Shown here piece after piece: positions 11,395-22,840 of a stretch of DNA of 64,000 nucleotides (its first letter is position 1; each line of letters starts with the position of its first letter). The notes under the pieces are model-generated. The model saw only the letters and a program-made list of their open reading frames with translations. It made no database searches and was not told the origin of the DNA. The position numbers were made by a program, and so were the translations under genes. Origin of the DNA: Smallanthus sonchifolius (Eukaryota; Streptophyta; Magnoliopsida; Asterales; Asteraceae); assembly GCA_023525975.1 (NCBI GenBank), contig CM042042.1:999501-1063500 (forward strand), in the 5' to 3' direction.

Positions 11395-14300
11395 ATGGCG
11401 ACAATGGCGATTAAGAGGGGGAATTCAATCACAGGTGTGCGTAGGAACAGTGGTGGATATGGATCTTGGATGTCAATTGTGATTCTTGTGTTATTTCTGC
11501 TTCTGGCTCCTGTAGGTTACTTCTTTGGGAGTGGGATGTATTCTTCTGCTTCAATTGGTTAGTAATTTTATGTGATTTAGTAGTATTTGTGTTGAAAGTG
11601 TGATTTGTTTGAAATGTGTTGTTTAGGTTTAGGGTTTTAGTAAATTAAGCCTTGTTTGGTTAATTGGTTTTTATTTCCCTGGAATGAATTAGTTTTAGGG
11701 GGGTTGTAAACTAATTTCTGCTTTTTGAGGTAGCAATAATCAGTTTTGATTGTTTGGTGAGTTTTGTTATACCTACACCAGACGCCATCATACGGAAGGC
11801 GGAAAAAAAAATGTAATACGGCCCGTATTGTATCTGTCATAAACATGTAATAATACGGCCGGTATTGTATCTATCATATGGCCGTATGAGTGAAAACACA
11901 CCCCATACGGCCTGTATTGTAGGCGAATAAAAGGTAATACGCCCGTATTGGTGTTGGTGTACCGTTGTACCTATAAGGTGGGGGTGGTGTACCGATAAGA
12001 CTGACCTTGTTTGGATAAGAGTCACTATGAATTGTTAATATCTTATTGGTGTTAAAGTAATCAGGAAAAACATTAAAGAATTTATCATTAGATAAATGAT
12101 TATTAAAAGAACTTGTAAAGCCTCTATATGAAAATGTGAAAAAGACTTCTAAGCTACCATGTGGCAATGGAAGTTTGTCATTAGCACTTAAAATGTTCTT
12201 TTTTAGTAAACCAAGTAAGGGGGGTGTTTGGGATTGCTTATTTAAACGAGTTTTTATATGCTTATGAAAACTTGTGGTTTTGAATCAACGAAGAATAATA
12301 GGTTTGACATAGGCAATCTTTAACTGCTTGTTAAAAATAACTTATTTCATCCTAGAATAAGCAAATAAGCATAAAACTTTTATTAATCCAAACACTCAAA
12401 AGTGTTTGCCTGCTTTTTAAGTACAGAATAAACAAGATAACTGTTTAAACAAGCAATCCCAAGCACCACCTAAATTTATGGATCAAGATTTTGCATATGT
12501 ATGTGGAAATAAATGTTTGACTGTTTGATTTCTCTTCTTATGCAGATGAAAATGATTTTTCAAGTAGTATCAGCAAGCAAGTATAGTTCTTTCTCATTTC
12601 TTATTTACATTTTTTTTACATTTCAAATAATTTGATACTTACTTTGAGCAAGAGGTGCAGGATGTAGATTGGAGAGCAAAGCTGGCCTTACAACACATTG
12701 GATCTCTTTTCTCAAAAAGGGTATGCTGCTAAAATATTTTTTAATGTTCATCCAGCAGTTTTTATTCAATACAATCTCACATTTTCTTTTGTTACTATTT
12801 GTATAATTTAGGTTATTGATGTCATCAAGGCCAACACAGATGATTTAGGACCTTTGAGCCTTGATTCTTTTCGAAAAAACAACTTATCAGCTTCTTGGAA
12901 GTTTACCGGGCAAGAAGATGTGATCAGTAATAATTCCAGTCCCGCTGAAGTTAGTACAACAATAGGCTCTTAATTGTTATAATTTTTCGGTTGTGCCATC
13001 TTTTATGATGAAAAAACCCACTAATTATGCATTACTGATCCTAATTTTCCTACTAGATAAAGGAAAGCACCAGAAAATGGACCCTGACAGGGAAAGAGGA
13101 GAAAATTTTAGATGGTCATCCTCATTCAGCTGATACACCTGCAAAACTAGTGAGAAGGGTAATATTGTAATCTGAACTCCTTAATGGAGCATAGTAACAT
13201 ACTCTCTTTATGTGATGTGAGAATTTACTTGTTTTTACCATTCTTGTAGCAACTGAGAGATAAAAGACATGAAACCAGAGCGGCTGATTTAGTGAAAAAA
13301 GATGATGATGCCATCATAAAGCTTGAAAATGCAGCCATCGAAAGGTCAAAGTCAGTTGACTCTGCTGTGCTTGGGAAGTACAGTATTTGGAGAAAAGAGA
13401 ATGATAATGAGAACATTGACACAACTATACGATTGGTCCGGGATCAAATGATTATGGCTAGGGTTTATATGAGCATTGCAACAATGAAAAACAAGACACA
13501 ATTAGCACGTGAACTACAAAGTCAACTTAAAGAAAGTCAGCGTGCTTTAGGCGATGCTACCGCAGATGCTGATCTTAATCGCAGGTCAGTAGGTGCTATT
13601 ATTGAAAGGATGAATTTTGGTTATGTGTTATTGATAATTGGTCAAACTAGCAAAATTAAAAAAGTTAGCTATCAAACGGTTTAAAAGTGCTCAAAAGATA
13701 CTGTTCATGATATATTTAAAAAGATTGATTCAATATTTTATTCAGGGTTGTTTGGATTTTCATTTTGGAACTTATTATCTCACTCAATAATTAGTTTTTA
13801 GTGTTTGGATGAACATATTTTGCTTTGGTGGGCCAATAGTCCATGGGGACATATTTTGTTTTGAACATTTAAGAGTAATATATTGTTTTTGGGACAATTA
13901 TTTCCTGCTAGTTCCAACAAAACTGATAATTACAAGAGTAAAATAAAATGACTTATATACCCATTGGTAAATCTATTTTGAAAGATTTCTCAAATAATCT
14001 GATTTGCCGGAACACTCTTATATCCAATGATCTGATTATTACAACTTGAAACAACAGAAAGACATCCCAACACTACCTTTTACAACTTGTTTTTGTATCA
14101 GTGTATCAAGTATTTATGAAATTAAAAGAGAAATTGACAACAAAAAAAGTCTGTGGGTCAAAACATCCCTGCCCATTCTGACCCGTTACCCAACTCATTG
14201 GACCCTTCCATTTTCCCATCTATAGCAAGATTTCATGTGTGTTTTGTTGGTGATTTTATGTCACTCTTAATCGGTTACAATTATTTTATGAAAATATCCA

Positions 14301-16306
14301 TAGTGTTGGAGAGAAAGTCAAAGCTATGGGTCAACTACTGTCCAAAGCTAAAAATCAGCTTTATGATTGCAAGTTGGTCACCGGGAAGCTGAGAGCTATG
14401 CTTCAATCAGCAGATGAACAAGTTCGTAGCTTGAAGAAACAGAGCATGTTTTTGAGTCAATTAGCAGCCAAAACAATTCCAAATGGGATTCATTGCTTAT
14501 CCATGCGCCTAACAATTGATTACTATCTTCTTCCGTTGGAGAAAAGAATATTCCCAAGGAGAGAGAATCTTGAGAATCCAGATCTTTATCATTATGCTCT
14601 GTTCTCTGATAATGTCTTGGCTGCATCCGTGGTTGTAAATTCGACTATCAAGAATGCTAAGGTATATGCAGTCTTTTTTTTTAATCAAGAAACATCATCA
14701 TATATCATAGCACATGTGAATGTTTTAGATACCGTGTTTATCTTTTTAAATATATTTTTTAATTAGGAGGCTGTAAGCTTTTTGATGGTTCTAATGATCT
14801 TATTTGTGTTGAATACAGGAACCAGAGAAACATGTTTTCCATCTTGTCTCTGATAAATTGAATTTTGGAGCAATGAATATGTGGTTTTTATTGAATCCAC
14901 CTGGTAAAGCTACAATTCATGTGGAAAATGTTGATGAATTTAAGTGGCTAAATTCATCCTACTGTCCGGTTCTTAGACAACTAGAATCTGCTGCAATGAA
15001 AGAATACTATTTCAAATCAGATCATCAATCAACCGGTTCATCAAATTTGAAATACAGAAACCCTAAGTATCTTTCAATGTTGAATCATCTTCGGTTTTAT
15101 CTTCCTCAAGTTTATCCCAAATTGAACAAAATCCTCTTTCTTGATGACGATATTGTTGTACAAAAAGACTTAACAGGGTTATGGAAGGTTGATCTGAAGG
15201 GTAACGTGAATGGTGCAGTTGAAACATGTGGAGAAAGCTTTCACCGTTTCGATAAGTACTTAAATTTCTCAAATCCTCATATTTCAAGAAATTTTGACCC
15301 GAATGCGTGTGGTTGGGCGTATGGGATGAACTTGTTTGATCTTGAAGCGTGGAAGAAGAAGGATATAACCGGTATTTACCACAAATGGCAAAATATGGTA
15401 AGATTTTATTGCAACCGTCTTTTTATCTCTAGATTCATATCACATGCTAGCATGCTTAATTAGAGATGACATAATTTTGATAAACTTTATAGGCCCTTTT
15501 ATAAAACTCTAGAAACTCACAACAATTGAAACAGTGGCCAAAATTACATGTTATAAAGTCCATAGGCCTTGTGAAAGGGCATAACTGACATGCTAACTAC
15601 ACACCAGTGACATATTAAGGGCATGCGTATACACGGCGATAATAGGTCATACGGGGTCGTATGAGGCGTTATATTGGAACATTATACTGGCCATAAAGTT
15701 CATACGGGGCCGTATGAATGGGCGAAGCTTAGTGAGGCCCCCCCTGATTTTTTGCTTAGTAGTGTTAGTTTATACGTATTCGGCCGAAAATTTTATAGTT
15801 CCGGCCCCTGATAGGAAAAAAATTCTGGCCCCCCTGCGTCAAGCTTTGCCCCTGCCCATATGACCATTTTTCGCCACTCATACGGCCCGTATGATGATGT
15901 CAAGGGGTGTACCTATAGTAGCACCCCTTATGAAAGCCACATCTTTAATACTTGCTTGTTTGTCGTCATCGTATCGTCATCATTACAAAGAATTGTTAAC
16001 TGTTAGAAGTTTTACTTGTGTTGCTATCAGAATGAAGATAGGGTTTTATGGAAGCTTGGGACTTTACCACCTGGATTGATGACATTTTACGGGCTGACAC
16101 ATCCACTTGACAAGTCATGGCATGTACTCGGGCTCGGGTATAACCCGAGCATTGATAAAAAGGATATCGAGAAAGCAGCTGTCATTCACTATAACGGAAA
16201 CATGAAACCGTGGCTCGAGTTGGCAATGACGAAGTATCGGTCATATTGGGTCAAATACATAAAGTTTGACCACCCGTACATTCGGGGTTGCAAACTAGGT
16301 GAATGA
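11395..16306 (+). CDS. GAUT1: Galacturonosyltransferase 1-type (GT8), nine exons, 681 aa
   Basis: Adds galacturonic acid from UDP-GalA to homogalacturonan during pectin synthesis in the Golgi. Coding exons: 11395-11557, 12546-12580, 12661-12720, 12812-12949, 13057-13158, 13250-13584, 14304-14661, 14819-15397, 16031-16306. All have GT-AG junctions and phases that join without a stop. The 681 aa compare with about 673 for the Arabidopsis protein. The N-terminus MAIKRGNS is followed by a hydrophobic signal anchor (about residues 22-41), as in a type II Golgi protein. A stem with the highly conserved stretch LENAAIERSKSVDSAVLGKY follows, then the GT8 domain. The metal/sugar-binding DDD motif (FLDDDIVVQKDL) is at residues 506-508, and WAYGMN and HYNGNMKPW are present. 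The end YIKFDHPYIRGCKLGE is typical of GAUT1 rather than GAUT3/4. No lesions were seen. Several introns carry MITEs. Confidence 0.95.
11758..12006. mobile_element. CATACGG-palindrome MITE, copy A (GAUT1 intron 1)
   Basis: About 249 bp flanked by the 8-bp direct repeat TTGTTTGG (11750-11757, 12007-12014). That word also occurs in Tourist ends, so the boundaries are less certain. The interior holds several short palindromes such as aatacggcccgtatt and catatggccgtatg. The ends (tgttatacctacacca; tggtgtaccgataag) form an imperfect inverted repeat and match the copies at 15575 and 35549. Confidence 0.6.
12219..12470. mobile_element. Tourist-like MITE (GAUT1 intron 1)
   Basis: 252 bp with inverted ends GGGGGGTGTTTGGGATTGCT and the complement of gtttaaacaagcaatcccaa. 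TAA direct repeats flank it at 12216-12218 and 12471-12473. A GG...GTGTTTGG terminus with a TAA target duplication is the hallmark of PIF/Harbinger-derived Tourist elements. It is non-coding. Confidence 0.8.
13740..14110. mobile_element. Probable MITE in GAUT1 intron 6
   Basis: The sequence begins near agggttgtttggattttc (13744) and ends near catcccaacactacc (about 14078). These are imperfect inverted ends of Tourist type. Just after it (about 14150-14225) lies a piece of the gggtcaaaa/gacccgttaccc family that also fills BEACH-gene introns. Exact limits and target duplication cannot be read with confidence. Confidence 0.4.
15575..15935. mobile_element. CATACGG-palindrome MITE, copy B (GAUT1 intron 8)
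   Basis: The last intron holds short palindromes (catacggggtcgtatg, catacggggccgtatg, catacggcccgtatg at 15645-15895). The left end acacaccagtgacat and right end ggtgtacctatagtagc correspond in inverted order and match copies A and C. It may be interrupted near 15725-15850 by unrelated C-rich sequence. No clean target duplication was found. Confidence 0.55.
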
Positions 16307-17266
16307 AAAGATTTCTGTTATCGATAATCATTCCATTTTATTCTTTATTTTCGATTTCGATAGCATGTGTTCATTGCTGTTATAGTTCCTCAGTGTATTT
16401 GTGTATGCGTCTTGTTTTGAATAGGTGTACTGATAAAGATCATAGTTTGACTGTATCTTGTGATTCGTTTCATAGAACGAGGTTTAATTGTAAAGGACTG
16501 GGATGTGAATATCTCTACCTCCGTTCTGATGTCTTCTTTTTGTTTGTGTTCATTGGTTTCTCAAGGCGTTAAGGCGAAATATGATTTGATTTGATGTATA
16601 TGGGATAATTTCATATATTTTCATGTATTCTAAAAAAATCATAATATTAAATACTCTATATTATTTTCATATTTATGATATTTATATTCTTTATTTTATA
16701 AGCAAATTAGATTTTAATAATTAAAACTATAACCTATCGTCGGATAATAATCAATACTATTAGTTTAGCTAGTGACAGTCATAACTTTCACGTTTGTTGT
16801 TAATAGTAGTTTAAGTAACCGATTTGTCATAAATTTACGTTCTAATTACACTTAATATTTGCCTGATTTCGTTTGTACGTTTTTAAATTTCGCTTAAAAG
16901 CGCCATTTTGAGCCAAATAGACGATATTTTTTTGTTGATTCTGTTACCGGTATTGCTGTTAATAACAAAAAGAAAAATTATGACTGTCATCGACGAAATT
17001 AATAGTATGAATTATTATGAGCTAATACGATATAGTTCATAATATTAAAATCCAATTTAAAGATGACTAATGTAACCAGAAAAAGAGTTATATACAAAAC
17101 AAATCTTATATTCAAAAACACAAATTAAATCAACTAGTTTTTTTCCCTTATACTTTGCGGGGTGAATTTGGCCTTTTTTTTATAAATAAAAATATAAAAG
17201 ATATTACTATTCATTTTCTAGGAATTTTTTTAATAATATAGACAATAATTCAAAGAAACAAAAATT
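16307..17266. other. GAUT1 3' region and intergenic
   Basis: Presumed 3' UTR of GAUT1 followed by AT-rich DNA up to the stop codon of the convergent carboxylesterase gene. No further gene or clear repeat was seen. Confidence 0.5.
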
Positions 17267-18229
17267 TCAAGCAATAAATTCTTTAACAAAACCAAGAATT
17301 GCAGAAGCTCTTCTCGGATCCACCATCTCAATCCCATGAAACCCTACATCATCAAATCTCGCTTCCACCACAGCCCCCTGCATCACCATCTGCTGCACAA
17401 GATCCTGCTGCCTATCAATCAACGGATCCCCTCCAAAACCTATAACCAAACACCTCCCTAACTTCTCCATCTTCTCCTTCACTTGCTGATCCGCCAACGG
17501 ATTACAAAACCGATGATCTCGATCCATACTTTCCGGCAACGCAAGCTCCCACAGTAAATCAATCACCGGCAACGGAAACAACGTATCCGCCGCCAGTTTC
17601 AGCTCCGATCTCGTTCGTTTCCTCCCGCCGATCAACGGCTGACACAGGATGATTCCGGCGATCGTTACCGGCGATATGTCTAGGTTAATTACTCGTAATG
17701 CTGTGTGTAAAGCGATGTTGGCACCGCACGAGGTGCCGTACAGGAAAACCCTAGAAAAATCGCCGAATTGTGTGATCCATGGATCGCCGGTCGGATCTGT
17801 GGATTGTGTTTTGATCCAGTTTAATGCGTCCAATGCGTCGTCGTATTGGCCCGGGAGTTTGGTTTCCGGTGCTAAACGGTAGTTGACGGCGACGGCGATG
17901 GCCGGGATCTCGCCGGAGAGTTTGTTCATGGTTTCGTGGTTTAAGGCGTCGGAAACTTGGAAGTTAATCCAACCGCCAGCGTGGAAGTAAATGACTAATG
18001 GCAATTTTGCAATTTTGTTGTCATTGGAGGGTATTTTTACGGGTCGGAAAATACGTAGCCATGTGTGCTTGGTGGGGTCCAGGGTGACGTCCTTGCTGAC
18101 GACTGTTTGACCGGGGAGAGGGTTAACGTCGCCGGTGGCCGGAATTTGGGGGAATTCCATTAGGCGTGTGAGGGTACCATCTTTGTTTTTTATAATCTTG
18201 AGGTGTTCATATGGATCAAACTTTGACAT
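17267..18229 (-). CDS. Carboxylesterase, CXE family (alpha/beta hydrolase 3), 320 aa
   Basis: A single-exon plant carboxylesterase of the GID1/HSL-related family that hydrolyses small carboxylic esters, probably in the cytosol. The natural substrate cannot be read from sequence. The chosen start MSKFDPYEHL (18229) matches the usual CXE N-terminus. An in-frame ATG 30 bp upstream (18259) would add ten hydrophobic residues. The oxyanion-hole motif is HAGGW (residues 83-87; the family usually has HGGG, so the second position is Ala). The nucleophile elbow is GTSCG with Ser167. The acid is in GGDPLID (Asp268), and the histidine is His298 in GFHG. The triad is intact, so it is not a GID1 receptor, in which His is lost. 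Residues such as ATGDVNPLPGQTVVSKDV and MDRDHRFCNP place it near Arabidopsis CXE8/CXE9-like enzymes. It is convergent with GAUT1. No signal peptide is present. Confidence 0.92.
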   Translation of the reverse strand: MSKFDPYEHLKIIKNKDGTLTRLMEFPQIPATGDVNPLPGQTVVSKDVTLDPTKHTWLRIFRPVKIPSNDNKIAKLPLVIYFHAGGWINFQVSDALNHETMNKLSGEIPAIAVAVNYRLAPETKLPGQYDDALDALNWIKTQSTDPTGDPWITQFGDFSRVFLYGTSCGANIALHTALRVINLDISPVTIAGIILCQPLIGGRKRTRSELKLAADTLFPLPVIDLLWELALPESMDRDHRFCNPLADQQVKEKMEKLGRCLVIGFGGDPLIDRQQDLVQQMVMQGAVVEARFDDVGFHGIEMVDPRRASAILGFVKEFIA

Positions 18230-18259
18230 GTTTTTTTTTGTTAATTGGATTAAGAACAA

Positions 18260-19589
18260 AATTTGGAGTTTGTAAAGATTTTGATTTGTGTTTTTTGGTT
18301 ATGTTGTTTGCAATTTTGATTCAATAAATTCGGTTTGATACAAGGTTTGTGAAGGGCTATGATAAATTGTCGGACATGTGGGATGTTGAGTTTTGACACC
18401 ATGAAAATCGAGCATCTTTTGTTAAAAGTTTTACTATGTCTTTAGAAACAATATGGACCATTGAAAGTAAATGAATTGAAATTCTCGTCTAGTTGGTTGC
18501 TGTGGATTATATTTTATTTTAAAGGGGGGTAAAACAAGTAAAATTTTGTTCAAAATATATTCAAATGTACAATCTAGTAACAATGATTTTAATTTTTAAT
18601 AATATTTAAATACATGAAGTAACTAGCTATAAAAATTAAGAAATGGATAACAAAGCGTTAGGACATCGACCGAAGAAACCAACTCTTTTTGACATGAACC
18701 TATTTTGACATGTTACGTGAAGAATCCGGTCTATCTGTTAAACTTTCATCTTTAAGGAAAATGATTAGCGGTGTAAACGGGTTGAGTCTCCTTGTAAGTA
18801 GGTTTTTAAACTCAAGATCGAGCTCAACTCTTTTATTATCTATTAATTATTTAATTATTCTATTTATATATTTATATGTGTATATTTATATTTATAGACT
18901 TTTATATATCACATAATATATTATTTAATTATTTTATCATAATTATATATATAATAATTATTATATAAATATATATGTAATGCATTGAATAAAAATTATA
19001 TAAATAAAGGTTCGTGAACCTGGATGGACTCGATATGTGAAGCTCGGCCTTGAGCTCGTTTAAGCTTGATCCGATTCGAGTTTTAACAAGACAATCTCGA
19101 GTAGCTCACAAACGCCCGACTCCTAAACACCAGAAGCGCCCGACTCCTATACACCATTCGAAGTGATTTGTAAATAATTAATAAATTGATTGCACACAAC
19201 AAATACTTTTTAATTTTACAATTTGCCCTTAAATTAAAAGAAAATACAAAAAAAGGGTAAAATTATAAGTTGAAAAACATTTTAAAGTTTTTTTATATTA
19301 TTAGGAAGCAAAACAAAAACTAGTTAAAATCACTATTTGTGTTACTTCAAAATATTCTAATACACATTATATGTTTTTGGGTGATTTTCGAAAATATCTT
19401 ATAGACTTGCTAAATTCATACATAAAATAATAGACTTCAGCTTTAAACGATTAAGAAAAAAGTCATATCATAATGAAGTTTGCATTTTTTTAAGTTAAGA
19501 AGCTAGAAGATTGATCACTGAAAAAACCCCCTTTTCTCATTTAAAAAAAAGTAGAGTTCATTTTTTGTCTAGTCCAATATCTAGGAACC
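18260..19589. other. Intergenic with a decayed GAGCTCG-type repeat
   Basis: CXE upstream region, then AT-rich DNA. At about 18767-19085 lies a decayed repeat with a left end gcggtgtaaacggg and internal gagctc/agctcg words. It is of the same kind as the repeats at 32.1-33.6 kb. No gene was seen. Confidence 0.5.
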
Positions 19590-20090
19590 GAACCTGTAAC
19601 ACCTCGAGTTTTAGAGCGCGAAATAATTCACGAGAATTAAAAACTTAAATAAGAAAAAGGGAAGTGGGCTTGGGCCGGGGTGTATGGGCCGAAAGAAGCA
19701 ACGGTTTGGGCCCTTATAAGCCTCAAGACTAGCCCTAAACCCTCACTTCCAACACCATTTTTGGATTTCTAGAGAGAGAAAGTGAGAGAGAGTCTAGAGA
19801 GAGAAAGTCCCGGTTTTCGAATCCGAGTTCATAGGATCGTAGGCGTACGTATCTGGAACGTTTAGCTGTGGAGAAGAAGCGTTTACAGGTAACCGATTCT
19901 CCTAGATCTGAGTTTTTGTTATGAGTTGGGTTTTGAAGAAAAATCAGGTAAAGGTGAGGTTTTCATGTTTAAAAATGGAAACAAAGTATAGATTTAGACT
20001 CTCGGTTAGAAAACACAAGTCTTGAACATAAAGTTCGGATCTGCAAGCAAAGTTTTTGCAGGGAAGAAGGCTGCCCGCAAGCAGGTCCTT

Positions 20091-20240
20091 CGTACTTATC
20101 AAGTACACAAGAAGCAAAGCCTGCGTACCTATCAAGTACGCAAGAAGCAAAGCCTGCGTACCTATCAAGTACGCAAGAAGCAAAGCCTGCGTACCTATCA
20201 AGTACGCAAGAACAAGGCCCTGCGCACTTGCTAAGTGCGC
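20091..20240. repeat. 33-bp tandem repeat that forms serial hairpins (in LTR)
   Basis: Four 33-bp units start at 20091, 20124, 20157 and 20190. Each contains GCGTAC, a short loop and GTACGC (the first unit is imperfect). They are followed by GCGCACTT-gct-AAGTGCGC, an 8-bp perfect stem at about 20222-20240. Because 33 is a multiple of three, both strands show repetitive open frames, which are not genes. The 3' LTR keeps two units (23991-24056). Confidence 0.85.
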
Positions 20241-20929
20241 AGACATCAAATCTATAGGTATATATAGCTGTTTAGTGAAGTCAGTATGATCGCCTAGCCA
20301 GAAATGGTGAAAACATTTAACGTCAAGTTAAGTCTGATATGTGTTAATTGTTATGATTGTTCAGATTGTGTGAGATCCAGTAGACCATTGCAGCTAAGAT
20401 ACCAGGTGAGTTCTAATCCCCTTTTTGCCTGCTTTAGGGGTGGTGTGCATACTTAGTGTAAAGTGTTTATTACATATTTTATATTAATAAACAAAGTGAA
20501 AAACTATGTTTAGTATAAAGTTTAAAAGAGGCAAATGTACGTTTTAAGCAAGATATATATATTTTTTGGCAAGCGTTTACTATATCTTCATATACATAAA
20601 CAAATGCATGATATATGTGTTAAGCTATGTTTAGTAAAGCATAACTATATTTTATGACATGCGTTTACTATATTTTTATACATAAACAAAGACATATTAT
20701 ATGTGAAAGTTATGAACAATATTTACAGAAAGTTTTATGAACAGTAAAGTGAACAGTTTTTCTACGAGAATGTGTACCAGCTATAAAGATCCTTGGGACA
20801 GATGTTACTTGTACAAGATGTCAGATATGGGTTCTACCCATTAGTAAGAACCTTTGGGTTCGCTAACGGTTGTAAAACTTGGATGAATGACGGCGGTTAC
20901 TCGGGAGGTCCACGCAACATACCCGTAGT

Positions 20930-21031
20930 GTTAAGCGGTATTGTCGGTTCATGGTCAGGGTATTGTCGGTTCATGGTCGTTGATCATGGGGGCATTGACC
21001 AGGTACTCGTCGGTTCATGGATGTAAGCCAT
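20930..21031. repeat. LTR minisatellite, 5' LTR copy
   Basis: About two to two and a half units of a ~43-bp repeat containing tcggttcatggtc and gggggcattgaccagg. The unit includes a short inverted repeat (catggtc/gatcatg). The 3' LTR carries roughly five units at 24770-24995, so copy number differs between the two LTRs. Confidence 0.75.
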
Positions 21032-21818
21032 GAGGGCAGTACAGTAAAGAGGAATTGACGGTTTATTATACGTTTTAAACTGTTTGAAAAGCAAAGTGTG
21101 TTAAGTTTAGCCTTATTGGCAATATATATGTTTTAGTAAATCTTTTGTATAATTGATTTAAAGTAAACGTTAGAACTCACTCAGCGTTGCTGATTTTTAG
21201 TATGCACATCAGTTAAGTGTAGGTGGCAGTAGATAGAAGAAGATGCTTGGCTTGGCAAGAAGATTTACCCGAAGATCAGCATCTGGCATCCTGTTTATGT
21301 TTCTTATGATTATGTTGATTAAGACAAATTTCAATTGTATTTGACAAGTTTCAGTTGTTTCCGCTGCGTATGTTGAGATTTTAAATCATTTCCGCTGTGA
21401 TATTGTATGTCTTATGTTTAAGTGCTATGTGTTGGTGAGTAAATCCAATAAGTGAGGCCTCCCGGGTTTGGGGCCTTACAAGTTAATATCAGAGCCATAG
21501 TTTGAGAGATTTGGACATCCCTGATGTCCAGACTTAAACTGAGAATGGAACCAAGTAGCGGATGCCAGTAACGGGTAACTCAAGCCAAAGTTCCAGATGT
21601 GTATAGTAAGTAAAGTTTCTTTTCTTGTTTTAGAGTGGCAAGATAAGAATAGAGGCTTTAGTGGAACCATGAAAGCGAATAAATAGAAAACAAGATGTGA
21701 TGTAATGGTTAATTGCAGATGTTCAGTGTATATTAACATCTTACCTTACTTATTGTGTTCTACATATTCCCTAGCATGGTGAAATTAAATCCTTTTGTTC
21801 TCTATCTTTCAGTTAGAA

Positions 21819-22840
21819 ATGGCTAGACGTGGAGGAACTATAGGGGGTGGAGGAGGAAGACGTGGTGGGCGTACAGGCCGCCGCAGTGGAGCTAGAACCA
21901 ACCAAGAGATTGAGGGGAGTGTTCACACTACCCATACTGATACGGTAGTCAGTCAGCACAATGTTGAGCATGCGGCAGGAGATGATCAGACATTCGAGTT
22001 CGAGCCAGCCGTGCAAGTAGCTATTGGCCGTGAGTTTACCCGACTGCTGAAGGAAACCTTACCGGCCATACTGGATGAAGCCTTGAGGAAGGCCAAGGAG
22101 AACCCTAACACAACTGAAGAGCATGTGGTGCTTCCAACAATGGGAGGACCAAATCTGGTAGGGAATGTTGCACCGCCTGCTCGCGGCTGCGACTACAAGG
22201 CGTTTCGGGGTTGTGATCCACCCGTGCTCACTGGGGAGAAAGAAGCAGCAGACACTTTGGATTGGATTAACGGCATGGAGTCGACCATTCGTCTTAGTGA
22301 ATGTCGACCGGAGCAAGCAGTCATGTTCGCTGCGAAGTCATTAAAGGGGGAAGCAGCACACTGGTGGAAAACTGTGAAACAGGCTAAAGGTGACCAAGCG
22401 GTCGGATTGATGAGGTGGAATGATTTGAGAGCATTGGTAACTCAAAATTTTTGTCCAAAGAACGAGGTCCATAGGGTGGAAAGGGAATTCTTGACTCTGC
22501 AAGCCGGACTCATGACTCACCGGCAATATACTTCAAAGTACAACGAGTTGGCGCGTCTGGTGCCCCATCTAGTGACGACTGAGGAAACGAGAATTCACTA
22601 CTATGTCCAAGGATTGCCACCAAAGATCCGTACCTTTGTCAAGACCAACACACCCAGTACCTTTGAGTCGGTGGTCGTTCTGAGCGGGGTTGTGTACGAT
22701 GACATCGCCTCTGAAATCCTAAAGAGGACAGAGAATCGAAGGAGCGGCTGCAAGCGAAAAGAAGAGACGAAAAAGGGCGATTTCAAAGGATACAAAGCAA
22801 GGATTGAAGCTAGGGATCACTGGGATCGATTTCCTCGGGT
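21819..22840 (+). pseudogene. Ty3/gypsy gag fragment (chromovirus-like)
   Basis: The frame from ATG 21819 (MARRGGTIGGGGGRR) gives a Gly/Arg-rich start and then a Retrotrans_gag domain with DYKAFRGCDPPVLTGEKEA, LKGEAAHWWKTV, NFCPKNEVHRVEREFLTL and YNELARLVPHLV. After about residue 335 (IEARDHWDRFP) the sequence changes to unrelated T-rich DNA and the frame ends at 22904. The Cys-rich zinc knuckle and all of pol are missing. This is the capsid part of a dead element. Confidence 0.88.

Larger units (their letters stand above)
19595..21480 (+). repeat. 5' LTR of the Ty3/gypsy element (1886 bp)
   Basis: Runs from TGTAACACC to GGCCTTACA and is directly followed by the PBS-like word. It contains a likely promoter region (cccttataagcc near 19710), GA-rich leader sequence, a 33-bp hairpin repeat array and a second minisatellite. 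It matches 23991-25460 closely. Confidence 0.88.

Noticed and set aside
18229..18259. Ten-residue N-terminal extension of the carboxylesterase as a signal peptide
   Set aside because: It is too short and is followed by Lys/Asn. Family members normally start at the position equivalent to 18229.
20091..20222. CRISPR-like array
   Set aside because: The units are direct tandem repeats with no unique spacers, inside a plant retrotransposon LTR.
20022..20289. Open frames on both strands with repeated KKQSLRTYQVR-like peptides
   Set aside because: They arise because the LTR's 33-bp tandem repeat is a multiple of three. There is no start context or homology, and the array is inside an LTR.
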